Shown here: in pieces, positions 57,015-64,000 of the stretch
Numbering within the stretch: position 1 is the stretch's first letter
Layout: every line of letters starts with the position of its first letter
NCBI GenBank assembly: GCA_009859145.1
Contig: VRVR01000006.1
Coordinates: forward strand, 348,596-412,595
DNA from: Andalucia godoyi
Taxonomy: Eukaryota > Discoba > Jakobea > Jakobida > Andaluciidae
DNA: 64,000 bases
Direction of reading: 5' to 3'
Notes under the pieces: model-generated
What the model saw: the letters and a program-made list of their open reading frames with translations, nothing else
What the model was told of the DNA's origin: nothing
Database searches by the model: none
Translations under genes and position numbers: made by a program

Positions 57015-57475
57015 TCACACGACACGACGAGCAGTGTTGACCTGTTGTGGTCCAGGACGAAGCAACTGAAGAGTACACACACTGTGGAGTTCGAAATGGA
57101 TCGCGATTGGCTTTGGTTCTCGAAATGTATGTTTGAAGCATTATTCAATCATATTTTGAGCGCTTTTTTTGCTTTTTTAAGCGAAGTGCGCGATGGCTGC
57201 CTCGGCGCTTCTCGTGTAGGGAGTTGTACGCATAAATCTCATGAAAGCGACGCGAGTGTTTGCCAGTACTGATCAGCATTGATGGGCATTGGAACGAGGC
57301 GTGGACACAAAACTGGAAACTACAGTGCGTACTTTCCCCCCCTCTTTCCTTCCATGGTTGCAAGCCCAAACGCCCCCAACCGGGTCGTCCGCAAACGAGG
57401 ACGACAAGTTTGAATAAAACAGTAATTGTGTGCACAGTGCGTACAGAGAAGCTGCCCGACCACGAAATCTCGACA
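57015..57475. other. Region upstream of 3-hydroxyanthranilate dioxygenase
   Basis: About 460 bp. It includes the plus-strand GTATGT at 57127 followed by T-rich sequence, which could be an intron donor of the ambiguous locus. Nothing else is supported. Confidence 0.35.
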
Positions 57476-57997
57476 ATGTCAAATTTGCTTCCACCTCTGA
57501 ATCTGTTCAAATGGATTGAGGAGCATCGAGCGGAACTGAAGCCTCCGGTGGGAAACAAGATGATTTACAACGAAGGGGAGTTCCGAGTTATGGTGGTTGG
57601 CGGTCCCAACTCGCGCACGGATTACCACGTTGAAGTTGGTCCCGAGTGGTTTTTCCAAATCCAAGGAGACATTGTTGTGCGCATCATCGATCCGGACACA
57701 AAGCGTCCCCGTGATATTGCGATCAAGGAAGGCGAGATGTTTCTCCTGCCGCCGTTTGTGCCGCACTCTCCGCAACGTACAGAAGGTTCCGTGGGCCTTG
57801 TGATTGAGCGGGAGCGCAAGCGCGATGAACCGCTCGACATCATGAGATGGTACTGCGACAGATGCTTTGAAACTGTGTATGAGGCATCGCTGTATGCAGA
57901 CGATCTTTCCGTGCAGCTGAAGCCCGTCATCGAACAGTATCGCTCTGATCCGTCCATGAGAACTTGCAAATCGTGTGGTCACGTGAATGAAAAGTAA
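57476..57997 (+). CDS. HAAO: 3-hydroxyanthranilate 3,4-dioxygenase
   Basis: The product has 173 residues from the ATG at 57476. The cupin carries the iron ligands His51 (TDYHVEVGPEW), Glu57 and His97 (PPFVPHSP). Arg47, Arg101 and Glu111 for substrate are present. The C-terminus has a rubredoxin-like CxxC pair (Cys127/Cys130 in WYCDRC and Cys164/Cys167 in CKSCG) as in the single-cupin bacterial and fungal enzymes; animal enzymes have lost it. It opens the ring of 3-hydroxyanthranilate to give the quinolinate precursor in the kynurenine route to NAD. The leader frame upstream is not needed. Confidence 0.96.
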   Translation: MSNLLPPLNLFKWIEEHRAELKPPVGNKMIYNEGEFRVMVVGGPNSRTDYHVEVGPEWFFQIQGDIVVRIIDPDTKRPRDIAIKEGEMFLLPPFVPHSPQRTEGSVGLVIERERKRDEPLDIMRWYCDRCFETVYEASLYADDLSVQLKPVIEQYRSDPSMRTCKSCGHVNEK

Positions 57998-58047
57998 TAA
58001 TAAAAACAAAAAACAAGCAAGGAGCGAAGGGTGCCGTGCGTATTATT

Positions 58048-58983
58048 TTACTCCACAACGTTCGGTTTGCTGGTGGTGGTGGTGGTGGCGGTGGTTCGCA
58101 ACAACCGTTCTTGTTCCATTGCAGAAATGTGTTCCATCATCATGGCCATCATGTGCAATGCCGCTGCGCTTGCCCGGGGCGCGCCGTCCTTGTCCTTGTC
58201 CGCTCCATTACCATTATCATTACCAGTACCGTTGCCAGTGCTACCTCGACTGCGATGTCCGAGATCTGCATCGCGGCGATCTTTTTCAAAGGTCTTTGAC
58301 CGTTGACTGTGCGCATGATGATCGTCTCTCCTCCATCCGGACGACGAGTATCCTCGATCATCATCCCTATCCCTGTCCCTGTCCCTGTCCCTGTCTCGCT
58401 TTCGATCGAAGTGCGCAGACGGCACCACCGCTGCTGTTGGAATGGTTGTAGGCGTCGACGAGCCGCCACCCGAGTTCACCGCCATCGACTGCGGAGTCGT
58501 TGCAGCAGATAACGATGATGAAGGTAATGAAGAAAAAGAAGAAGAAGAAGCAGCAGCCCATGAAATATCGTAAACACGGGAATCAAAGCTGATGGACTTT
58601 GCAGTACACGCCTTCAGAGCCTGATCTGGATTCGCGAACTGAACATCAAAAGGCTGGTCAAGAAACGACGACCATGCACACGGTCCGAATTGGCTCTGCA
58701 GCAACTGCAAAATCGCATCTTTCTTGTCACTCGACACACTCGGACTGATCGTAACAATGCGCCGCGCTCTGGACCTTCCATCTCGATCTCGCTCCCTGTC
58801 CCTCTCTCTGTCTGCATCACGGTGGTCCGATCGGCCTCGACTGAAATAATCTCTATCACGATCCCTATCACGATCCCTATCACGATCCCTATCACGATCC
58901 CTATCACGATCCCTATCACGATCTCGATGTCGATCCCAACTGCCTTCTCGTTCCTTGTCTTTTTCACGGTCACGCGAGTCCAT
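58048..58983 (-). CDS. RD-dipeptide-rich protein with RRM-like domain
   Basis: The product has 311 residues from the ATG at 58983. Residues about 17-75 are mostly alternating Arg-Asp, coded partly by a 12-bp repeat. An RRM-like segment follows at about 80-145 (IVTISPSVSSDKKDAILQLL, then QPFDVQFANPDQALKAC and YDISWA). A Ser/Thr linker, another Arg-Asp block, then a Gly/Asn/Lys stretch and a short Met-rich helix end it. Arg-Asp/Arg-Glu domains occur in U1-70K, RED and other splicing-related proteins. A role in RNA metabolism is inferred. Gene spacing to HAAO is only 50 bp. Confidence 0.7.
   Translation of the reverse strand: MDSRDREKDKEREGSWDRHRDRDRDRDRDRDRDRDRDRDRDRDRDYFSRGRSDHRDADRERDRERDRDGRSRARRIVTISPSVSSDKKDAILQLLQSQFGPCAWSSFLDQPFDVQFANPDQALKACTAKSISFDSRVYDISWAAASSSSFSSLPSSSLSAATTPQSMAVNSGGGSSTPTTIPTAAVVPSAHFDRKRDRDRDRDRDRDDDRGYSSSGWRRDDHHAHSQRSKTFEKDRRDADLGHRSRGSTGNGTGNDNGNGADKDKDGAPRASAAALHMMAMMMEHISAMEQERLLRTTATTTTTSKPNVVE
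58851..58922. repeat. Tandem 12-bp repeat (ATCCCTATCACG), about six units, coding
   Basis: Six near-perfect 12-mers lie within the RD-rich coding sequence and encode four residues each (Arg-Asp-Arg-Asp). Identity at third positions too suggests recent expansion. It is not a CRISPR array: there are no spacers. Confidence 0.9.
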
Positions 58984-59353
58984 AGCTCACTCACTCTCTG
59001 CCACGGTCTCTAGTTCGTCTTCACTAATTTTTCTGTCCCTCTGCTTCCTCTTGCTGGGTGGACAAAGATTCGCAAATGTCCGTGAAACCTCCGCGTGTTG
59101 CACACCGCACAGGACGATGTGGACTACGTCAGAAAAACAGGCTGTCAAGCACACACTGTTGACTGCAGCCTTTTTGGATCTTTGGGATTCTTTGCTTTCC
59201 TTTCCAGTTTTTTATTTTATTATTTACTTATTATTATTATTATTATTATTATTGATTTCCACTCGCAGAATAAGAGGGCTTGAAAAAGAACTGAGAAAAC
59301 GAAGGAGGCGATTATAAAACGCGCGCCAAGCAAAACCGAAATACGACGTCACA
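58984..59353. other. Divergent promoter region with TTA microsatellite
   Basis: These 370 bp lie between the RD-rich gene and the 543-residue gene. A TTA run lies at about 59229-59252. No gene is seen. Confidence 0.5.
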
Positions 59354-60985
59354 ATGAGCGACGGATTAGAGAGAACTGCGCATCTTGCACCTGATATTTA
59401 CACGTTGATCCAGTCGGTTCGGACTGCGGTGCTGGCGATTCCAGCCGATTCTACAATTGCACACTCTTGCGGGACTCCGGCGATGAAGTTCTCGCAGTTG
59501 CAGATCCTTGAAAACTTGAATGCCCTTGAGCAAATATCCTCGCAGCAGACGCTGCTGCTGAAAGAGGATACCACGAAGGACGTTCCAGGCGCAGCGCTCG
59601 CGCAGCTGAACAAGACTCTGGCTATGGAGCGGCCGGTGCTTGCGCATCGGGAGAACTTACTCGAGGATTTGACATTCTGCATCGAATCTTCTTCAAAGTA
59701 CTCGTCGCTGAAAAGAAGCCGAGATGAAGCGGCGGCGGCGGCGGAACATGCAGTCCCGTGTGTTACTGCGCGGTTGTTCGATCGTATTCAGAAGATTTCC
59801 GCGGCTGCAAAAGGAATCAAGGGCTTGAATTACATGCAGATGGACGGGGAAGCTCCGCAGGAAGGAAATGACGTGGACGTCCATGTTTACAATGACCATT
59901 CGATTTACACCATTCGCCTGCGGAACGATGGCGTCGTTCTGGCAGTCTCCGTTGATTTCTACGGTCTTGCGACCAATGAAAAGGTAGAGAACAAGATGGA
60001 GACCCGTGAGAAGGTCGGGAAATTTATGGCGGACTGCATGGAGATTGGCGATTTTGACACCGTCCGAAGAGAATGGCAAGCGACGTCTGGAATATCCATT
60101 GACCTGTTCGAGAGGATCGTGGACATGCAAAACCAGTGGAGCGAACAAAATACTTTTTTGCCGTCTGGAATTCTGTTTGCTCACCCTTCGAACTTGTATT
60201 CGTTTGTGCTCACCCCGTCTCCATCGGGAAGCGGGTACTTGTGCAGAATAGATCGCTGTGCTGTGCTTTCCACATCGAGCCCGCTGCTTCCACGACCTCT
60301 AAGGCAACGGACAAGCCCCTCGACAGAGGATGAAACCATGGTAGAAGCCATGGTCGCGCTGTTCCACGGGAAATCGCACCGCCTTTGGCTGGGCTCCTAC
60401 GATCAGGAAGTCGTGAACGACCACTGGAAGTTCAAAACGATAGTTTCCACACGGGTGCATTTTGTGCGGGTCTGGGAGGTATTTGTAGAGTCCTTGGATC
60501 GCGTGTCCTTGGTGCAGTCGGAGATATGCAAGCACGCATCATATGGTCGTCTCGCGGCAATGTGTTATCCGTACCTTTCCGGTCCCGGAACAACGTTTGC
60601 ATATGCTCTTGCATCCGCAGTCAAGCAACACCGGACAGTGCAGTTGTCGTATGATTGTGAGTCTTTTTCGATTCTTGCTCAATTTTTCGTCTCTTTCCTC
60701 CACCGGTCCATTCCCCTGCAGATGACATTCGCTGTCAATGTCAATGGCCACGTGTCCATCGCTTGCACGGTAGCATCCGTCCATCAAGCGGATAATGTTC
60801 AACCGACAACAACCACGACGCAACAGTCGCTTTCCTTGCAAGATTTCTTGTCTTTACAAATTCGAGGCTCATTAGAGGAAACTTTCAACACACCCTCACT
60901 CGATACATACCTCTCCATTCCAGGAGTGCTAATGCAAATTGAGGAACTTGTAACTCAATACTACGTGCAAACAACCTGGAGATAA
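59354..60985 (+). CDS. Unrecognised 543-residue protein, possibly Mediator MED1-like
   Basis: The frame starts at the ATG at 59354 (MSDGLERTAHLAPDIYTLIQ). The first 150 residues are helical. A block at about 175-255 has the shape of the MED1 N-terminal domain: an index helix, then IYTIRLRNDGVVLAVSVDFY and GDFDTVRREWQ. The rest is mixed alpha/beta with a Thr/Gln stretch (TTTTTQQ) and no membrane segment or signal peptide. The MED1 idea is from loose pattern only. It lies tail to tail with the golgin gene at 97 bp. Confidence 0.6.
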   Translation: MSDGLERTAHLAPDIYTLIQSVRTAVLAIPADSTIAHSCGTPAMKFSQLQILENLNALEQISSQQTLLLKEDTTKDVPGAALAQLNKTLAMERPVLAHRENLLEDLTFCIESSSKYSSLKRSRDEAAAAAEHAVPCVTARLFDRIQKISAAAKGIKGLNYMQMDGEAPQEGNDVDVHVYNDHSIYTIRLRNDGVVLAVSVDFYGLATNEKVENKMETREKVGKFMADCMEIGDFDTVRREWQATSGISIDLFERIVDMQNQWSEQNTFLPSGILFAHPSNLYSFVLTPSPSGSGYLCRIDRCAVLSTSSPLLPRPLRQRTSPSTEDETMVEAMVALFHGKSHRLWLGSYDQEVVNDHWKFKTIVSTRVHFVRVWEVFVESLDRVSLVQSEICKHASYGRLAAMCYPYLSGPGTTFAYALASAVKQHRTVQLSYDCESFSILAQFFVSFLHRSIPLQMTFAVNVNGHVSIACTVASVHQADNVQPTTTTTQQSLSLQDFLSLQIRGSLEETFNTPSLDTYLSIPGVLMQIEELVTQYYVQTTWR

Positions 60986-61082
60986 ATTAATAGTAATGAT
61001 AATGAAGAAAAAACGAACAACCAAAACAAAAAAAAAAAAAAAAAAGAGAGAAAACGCAAAAATTGAAGAAAACCACTGCAGC

Positions 61083-63644
61083 TTATGAGGAGGATGTCGG
61101 CATGAATGTGGCGACTTGCTCTCGAAACATCTCCTTGACGTGCGCCAAGTCCGCTTCCAATTCCAGCACTCGTTCCTCCTTTTCTCCGATCAGTTGAAGA
61201 GCCATTTCATAGCGAATCTCCAGCTTTCTCATCTTCGATGACACGCGTCGTTCGCGCGCAAGAGCGAGAGACAACTTGTCAATCTTCAATCGAAGTTCAT
61301 GAACAAGATCGGATCCATTCGGACGTGAAAACGGTTCAAGCACGGATGCAGAATCAAGATCGTCTTCATCAACTGCGACCGGCGAAGACTGCTCATGCCC
61401 AGAGCTTCTTGTGTGGGGACCGTCAGCGCCAGCATCCAGCTCCGATCCGGAGAGTGAGTAGCGAAATGGCGGTCGCTGTCCCGAGGAATCAGGAACCGAA
61501 GAAGGGGTGACTTGGGATTGGTGCTGCTCCAAACGTGTCTGGAACGACAAATGCTGGCTCATCAATTGCTTCTGCAGATTCTGGACCTCGATTCGCAACG
61601 ACTCCACTTTTTCCAACAATTGCGTCTTTTCAAGTGCAAACAGGGACTGAAGAGAATCGGATTCTGCACGAATGCGCGATGCCTCCGATTTTGCGGATTC
61701 GCACTGCTTCTCCGCATCCAGCACCAGCAGCTGCATGCTGCTGTGTTGCCGTTCTAAACTGCGAATTTTTTCCAGCAACGCCCTTTCTTTTGATTCCTTT
61801 TCCTCATATTTCAGCAGCATGTCCGCTTCTCGAGATTCAAATCCAGCAAGCCGTTCCTGCAGCATTTGCCGAACAGAGTAGAATTCGACTTTCTGAGAGG
61901 ACATGGACCTTTCCAGTGACTCGATCTGTTTCAGCAGATCGCTGTTCGGATCAACAACTTCTCTAGGAGCCGTTGCGGTGTCACGCAGCCGCACCTGTAG
62001 GCATTTCATTTGCTCCATCAGCATCGATATCGTGTTTTCATACTCGTCCTTTGTTCTTGCATTCAGTTGCTGTTGCGCCTCCAAATCGGAAGTCAGCTTC
62101 ACGCGGAGAGCATCTATCCGCGACTGCGTGTCCGTAGCAGCACGCTTAATGCGGTTTTTTAGGTCCACATTCTCCGCCTCCGCAAGGTTGCATCGCTTCT
62201 CAACCGCGTCGAGCAGCTTGGTTTTCTCTTCCAGATCCCGACCCGCAGCCGAACTCCACTCTCGCAGCTTGTTGTAATTCTCCGAGACTTCCTTGTGCAT
62301 GCCTTCCAGTTCATTTAACCGCACAAGGCGAACATCCGCGTCCCTTTTCTCGGCACGCAGTTGCTTGACTCTTGATTCCAGCAACGACACCTTTTGTGCC
62401 AACTGGTCACCTTCCGACGACAATTGCTGGTTCGCCTCCATCGCCCCGGCAGTCTTTGCAAGCTTGCATGTAACATCCTGTACCTCTCTTTGGAGATTCG
62501 TAATAATGACCTGCGATTGTTCAACTTGCCTCTCCTTCACAGAGAGCAACTCGCGAATATCCTTGCACTGCTTTTCAGACTGCGCAAGCCTGTTCTGTAC
62601 CGCTGCAAACTGGCTCCTAAGGACATGAATCTCTTCAGTTCCGTCAGCTTTCGGAATTGCGTGATCGACGATCATCTGCTGTGTCTGCGACTGTTCGAGT
62701 ACTCCACTCGGGCGTTCTGCGGACGGGGCCAGGGGCAGAGGGAGTGGTGGCGCAGACTCGGCTCGACCCAAGTTGTCTGTGTGAATATAATCTGGAGTCG
62801 CGGAGGGAGAATCAGTTGCAGAAGAAACGTTCGGAATGGGGGACGGGCCGATTGCAGGCGCAGATGGCGATGTTGGAGACATACCAACCGACAGATCATC
62901 CGCAGAAGACCGGTTTGAAGATGCCGTTGGAGAAATCAGCGTTCCACTCTTTGAGACAGGGATTCGTTCGCGAATTCGAATCCTGATTATCTCGCCATCC
63001 TCGGCGGCCATCAATTTGACTTGAATGCGATTTGTTGTTCGAACCTTGCGCACTGGAGTCTCGCCACCTGCAGGGCCAGTTGAATTTTGGTTCTGGTTCT
63101 GGTTCTGAGTCGGGGTGGAAGTGGCAGAGAACAGAGGACTCGATCCATCGAATACACCTTTTGGGACCAGATTCTTCTCAAAAAACTCGGAAAACAGCTT
63201 CGAAGTTTTCGCGAACGTCAATCCTTCTGAATTCTGTTCTAGTGGCTGATCGACAGCGAGATGCTGGTGGTGATTTGTAAAAGAAGAAGACGACGAAGTG
63301 GGAGGAGGAGTGGATTGCACTGCATTTGGTTGCGCAAGAGAGGAAGCGCGCTGTGAAGGCGCAGCAGCAGCCTGAGTGGGCGTCGATGTGCTCAAAGTAC
63401 TCGAGGACGCGTTCGCTTGCTGTACTTTCCGAATTGTATTATCAAACGATTCGCCAACATTCTTCACTGCATCTTGCAAAAACTTCTTGAATGGCGAAGA
63501 TCCATCCGTGAACATTTCTTTGTGCTGGCCCTGTGTACTTTGTGCAGCGACGTAGCTCTGGCCTCCTCTTTGTAGCAAGAGAATGGGACCGTTCAGTGAT
63601 CCAATGAAGATCCAAGGCAAACCCGTCATCATCATCATCATCAC
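61083..63644 (-). CDS. TMF/TATA-element modulatory factor-like golgin
   Basis: The product has 853 residues from the ATG at 63644; a better match to TMF starts comes from the internal ATG at 63515 (MFTDGSSPFKKFLQDAVKNV), giving 810. The N-terminal third is Ser/Thr/Pro-rich and disordered. A coiled coil runs from about 360 to 690. After a Ser-rich break, the last 90 residues form the TMF C-terminal Rab-binding helix, with RYEMALQLIGEKEERVLELE and DLAHVKEMFREQ as the signature. TMF golgins tether vesicles at the Golgi and bind Rab6. The six Met codons at 63644 come from an ATG repeat, so the first start is doubtful. Confidence 0.85.
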   Translation of the reverse strand: MMMMMMTGLPWIFIGSLNGPILLLQRGGQSYVAAQSTQGQHKEMFTDGSSPFKKFLQDAVKNVGESFDNTIRKVQQANASSSTLSTSTPTQAAAAPSQRASSLAQPNAVQSTPPPTSSSSSFTNHHQHLAVDQPLEQNSEGLTFAKTSKLFSEFFEKNLVPKGVFDGSSPLFSATSTPTQNQNQNQNSTGPAGGETPVRKVRTTNRIQVKLMAAEDGEIIRIRIRERIPVSKSGTLISPTASSNRSSADDLSVGMSPTSPSAPAIGPSPIPNVSSATDSPSATPDYIHTDNLGRAESAPPLPLPLAPSAERPSGVLEQSQTQQMIVDHAIPKADGTEEIHVLRSQFAAVQNRLAQSEKQCKDIRELLSVKERQVEQSQVIITNLQREVQDVTCKLAKTAGAMEANQQLSSEGDQLAQKVSLLESRVKQLRAEKRDADVRLVRLNELEGMHKEVSENYNKLREWSSAAGRDLEEKTKLLDAVEKRCNLAEAENVDLKNRIKRAATDTQSRIDALRVKLTSDLEAQQQLNARTKDEYENTISMLMEQMKCLQVRLRDTATAPREVVDPNSDLLKQIESLERSMSSQKVEFYSVRQMLQERLAGFESREADMLLKYEEKESKERALLEKIRSLERQHSSMQLLVLDAEKQCESAKSEASRIRAESDSLQSLFALEKTQLLEKVESLRIEVQNLQKQLMSQHLSFQTRLEQHQSQVTPSSVPDSSGQRPPFRYSLSGSELDAGADGPHTRSSGHEQSSPVAVDEDDLDSASVLEPFSRPNGSDLVHELRLKIDKLSLALARERRVSSKMRKLEIRYEMALQLIGEKEERVLELEADLAHVKEMFREQVATFMPTSSS

Positions 63645-63730
63645 CCAGCGAGTCAGCCTCGAGAAGTGTGCTCCAAGTCACAGCTACAGACGGCAGTCAA
63701 GGATGCTCCTCCAGATACTGGTGGCTCACT

Positions 63731-63945
63731 GGCTGCGCCTCAAGCAGATTATTTAATGTAAAAGCGCCCTTTTTTTAATTATAGATTTACAATCAGCATC
63801 AGCGCCCATCCAAATGAGTTCCCCCTTTGAGTGGGACATCCGTGGGTCTGCGCACCCCAAAACACCGACAGCCTATTCTTTCGTCAAAGCTCTCGAATTG
63901 ATCAATTAGTACATTCGTCAGAAACCGTTTGGACTCTGGGAACCA
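63731..63945. repeat. Dispersed repeat family R3, copy 2
   Basis: It is 215 bp, nearly identical to 13482-13697 and in the same orientation. It lies upstream of the golgin gene in the 356 bp at the right end of the window, which hold nothing else recognisable. Flanking sequences of the two copies are unrelated, so the block is mobile or was copied as a unit. Confidence 0.85.
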
Positions 63946-64000
63946 GGAGGAAACCAGGGGTTTCAACGAGCTTCATTTACTGCCATTTCGCATTTTTAAT

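Noticed and set aside
58851-58922. Tandem repeats resembling a CRISPR array
   Set aside because: No spacers, inside a eukaryotic coding sequence, and translating to Arg-Asp repeats.

Overview
The window reads as a compact, intron-poor nuclear genome segment of a unicellular eukaryote. About 33 protein genes sit in 64 kb on both strands, mostly as single long reading frames separated by a few hundred AT-rich or purine/pyrimidine-biased bases. Four introns can be placed from the sequence (in the UBL-kelch gene, VPS11, POP1 and a small unknown gene). They are 97-167 nt long and all start with GTATGT; the two clearest have a CTAAC branch site. All three stop codons are used. Taxonomic hints are mixed. 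A STIL-like centriole protein and a PBC-type TALE homeodomain suggest a lineage with centrioles, perhaps on the opisthokont/holozoan side, but another protist group or a red alga is not excluded. No rRNA or tRNA gene, CRISPR array or complete transposon was recognised.

Layout. 0-2 kb: 3' part of a DUF1796-like gene and an NSUN-type RNA m5C methyltransferase. 2.4-16.3 kb: a ubiquitin-like/kelch fusion, VPS11 (HOPS/CORVET), POP1 (RNase P/MRP), AP-1 gamma-adaptin and PDK1 kinase. 17-22 kb: TAF5 (TFIID/SAGA), a small intron-containing unknown gene and FIP1 (polyadenylation). 22.5-28.8 kb: a PBC-like TALE homeobox gene, ribosomal protein eL21, a coiled-coil unknown, and a second TALE homeobox gene divergent from that unknown. 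29-37.3 kb: a putative mitochondrial small protein, an F-box/LRR-like protein, a type I membrane glycoprotein, a frameshifted thioredoxin-reductase-like gene and a secreted C39-like peptidase. 37.6-46.4 kb: an RBR ubiquitin ligase, AP-1 sigma, a sphingolipid desaturase, RNF113/CWC24 and a GC-rich nitroreductase-like gene. 46.9-56.1 kb: a small lipid-anchored protein, the STIL-like gene, a DDB1/CPSF160-like propeller protein, a coiled-coil/winged-helix protein and ornithine decarboxylase. 56.6-63.6 kb: an ambiguous small locus, 3-hydroxyanthranilate dioxygenase, an RD-repeat RNA-binding-like protein, an unrecognised 543-residue protein and a TMF-like golgin.

The genes are mainly housekeeping: vesicle traffic (VPS11, AP-1 gamma and sigma, TMF), RNA processing (POP1, FIP1, CWC24, NSUN, CPSF-like), transcription (TAF5, TALE factors) and signalling or ubiquitin (PDK1, RBR, F-box). 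The non-coding surprises are three dispersed repeat families. One (20.4 and 42.3 kb) has two diverged copies that keep the same stem-loops through wobble-compatible changes and looks like a structured RNA. One (13.5 and 63.7 kb) is about 215 bp and nearly identical. One (22.2, 34.9 and 40.7 kb) is short and diverged. Two TALE homeobox genes of different subclass lie within 3.5 kb of each other.
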